From Candidatus Goldiibacteriota bacterium (lineage in GTDB: Bacteria > Oederibacteriota > JAAXVQ01): a DNA stretch of 37,662 bases. Both the position numbers and the translations under genes were made by a program. Below the pieces are notes generated by a model. That model was given only the letters and a program-made list of their open reading frames with translations. It had not been told where the DNA came from and searched no databases. Shown here one piece after another: positions 37,132 through 37,662 of the stretch (positions within the stretch are counted from its first letter, which is position 1; every line of letters starts with the position of its first letter). The stretch covers positions 1 to 37,662 of the forward strand of contig JAGVPM010000129.1 of assembly GCA_020052235.1 (NCBI GenBank), in the 5' to 3' direction.

Positions 37132-37662
37132 GTGTACTCAGACTCTTTGCAAGAGGCAAGTATTATTTACATTTTATTTGCCTATGACGCGTACGGCAAT
37201 GTGACCAAAGGTGCCATTGATTATGTGGCTATTACGTCCACGGATGTTTTTGCACCTACTTGGGCGGCGGCGCGGCTTGATTATAATAATGGATATGCGA
37301 ATTTTGTGAATGGCGCTTTAAACAACTCGGTTGCGTATCCGTATGATTTCAAATTCCATCGTGCGGCACCGGCAAGCATCACAGCGACGAATACTTCCAA
37401 TGTTTCGATACTTTCCGGTACCACGCCCAGCATGACCGTAAATCCGGCGGCGGCGTATGGTCTGGCTTTACAAGCGCCGGGTCAGATTTTGGTGGAGGGC
37501 AGCGGTAATTCCAATATGGCAAGCGGCGTTGGCGGCGTGGTGGCTGCCGGTTGGTATTCGGGTGTTACTCCCACGGAGCCTAAAGGCGGGGTTGCCAATT
37601 CCTATGGAGCCGGTTCTGAATTGTCGGGTGTTTATTTCCCGGTTTCAATCTATGCCACCGAC
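37132..37662 (+). CDS. Partial Ig-like surface/adhesin-type protein, runs off right edge
   Basis: Open frame from a stop at 37129-37131; translation ...FAYDAYGNVTKGAIDYVAITSTDVFAPTWAAARLDYNNGYANFVNGALNNSVAYPYDFKFHRAAPASITATNTSNVSILSGTTPSMTVNPAAAYGLALQAPGQILVEGSGNSNMASGVGGVVAAGWYSGVTPTEPKGGVANSYGAGSELSGVYFPVSIYATD. Missing from the supplied ORF track. Confidence 0.65.
   Translation, partial: MYSDSLQEASIIYILFAYDAYGNVTKGAIDYVAITSTDVFAPTWAAARLDYNNGYANFVNGALNNSVAYPYDFKFHRAAPASITATNTSNVSILSGTTPSMTVNPAAAYGLALQAPGQILVEGSGNSNMASGVGGVVAAGWYSGVTPTEPKGGVANSYGAGSELSGVYFPVSIYATD

Noticed and set aside
1-37662. CRISPR array, tRNA/rRNA genes, transposase or phage genes
   Set aside because: None recognised by eye; no regularly spaced direct repeats and no characteristic protein motifs. 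A tRNAscan/Infernal run would be needed to exclude RNA genes fully.

Overview
37.7 kb bacterial window with no rRNA, tRNA, CRISPR array or transposase that I could recognise. It looks like chromosomal DNA from a diderm bacterium: several outer-membrane beta-barrels, lipoproteins and an LpoB homologue. Left to right: a split (heterodimeric-type) lycopene cyclase running off the left edge; a 2TM protein; a DUF488 protein; an outer-membrane protein with an apparent frameshift; a Fur-box-controlled ferrous-iron operon (porin, feoB, zinc ribbon, DtxR-FeoA) next to fur; SUI1/YciH; small hypotheticals; a nitroreductase; purC with an LpoB/COG3014 lipoprotein cluster; a PEBP-like lipoprotein; a spermidine-synthase-like protein; an Rsm22-like methyltransferase; a Zn/Cu-type permease-HMA plus ArsR operon with a clear promoter/operator; enolase; a large hybrid histidine kinase; PPi-type phosphofructokinase; ferritin; a CNT nucleoside transporter; a frameshifted MCP; an FKBP/SlyD-like PPIase; nifS-nifU; a REC-histidine kinase; typA/bipA; and, at the right edge, a partial Ig-like surface-protein reading frame abutting the typA promoter. 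The most unusual observations are: (i) a near-perfect Fur box plus weaker boxes controlling a feo operon led by an outer-membrane porin; (ii) three related perfect palindromes, each in a convergent intergenic gap; (iii) a structured, unexplained 1.85-2.13 kb region with a long hairpin, a strong SD and a tiny ORF; (iv) a cluster of hairpins at 17.7 kb and a composite inverted repeat at 33.7 kb; (v) two apparent single-nucleotide frameshifts; (vi) a surface-protein fragment with no visible signal peptide at the right edge. Nothing seen is clearly a wholly new system. All functional names come from reading motifs by eye, not from database searches.
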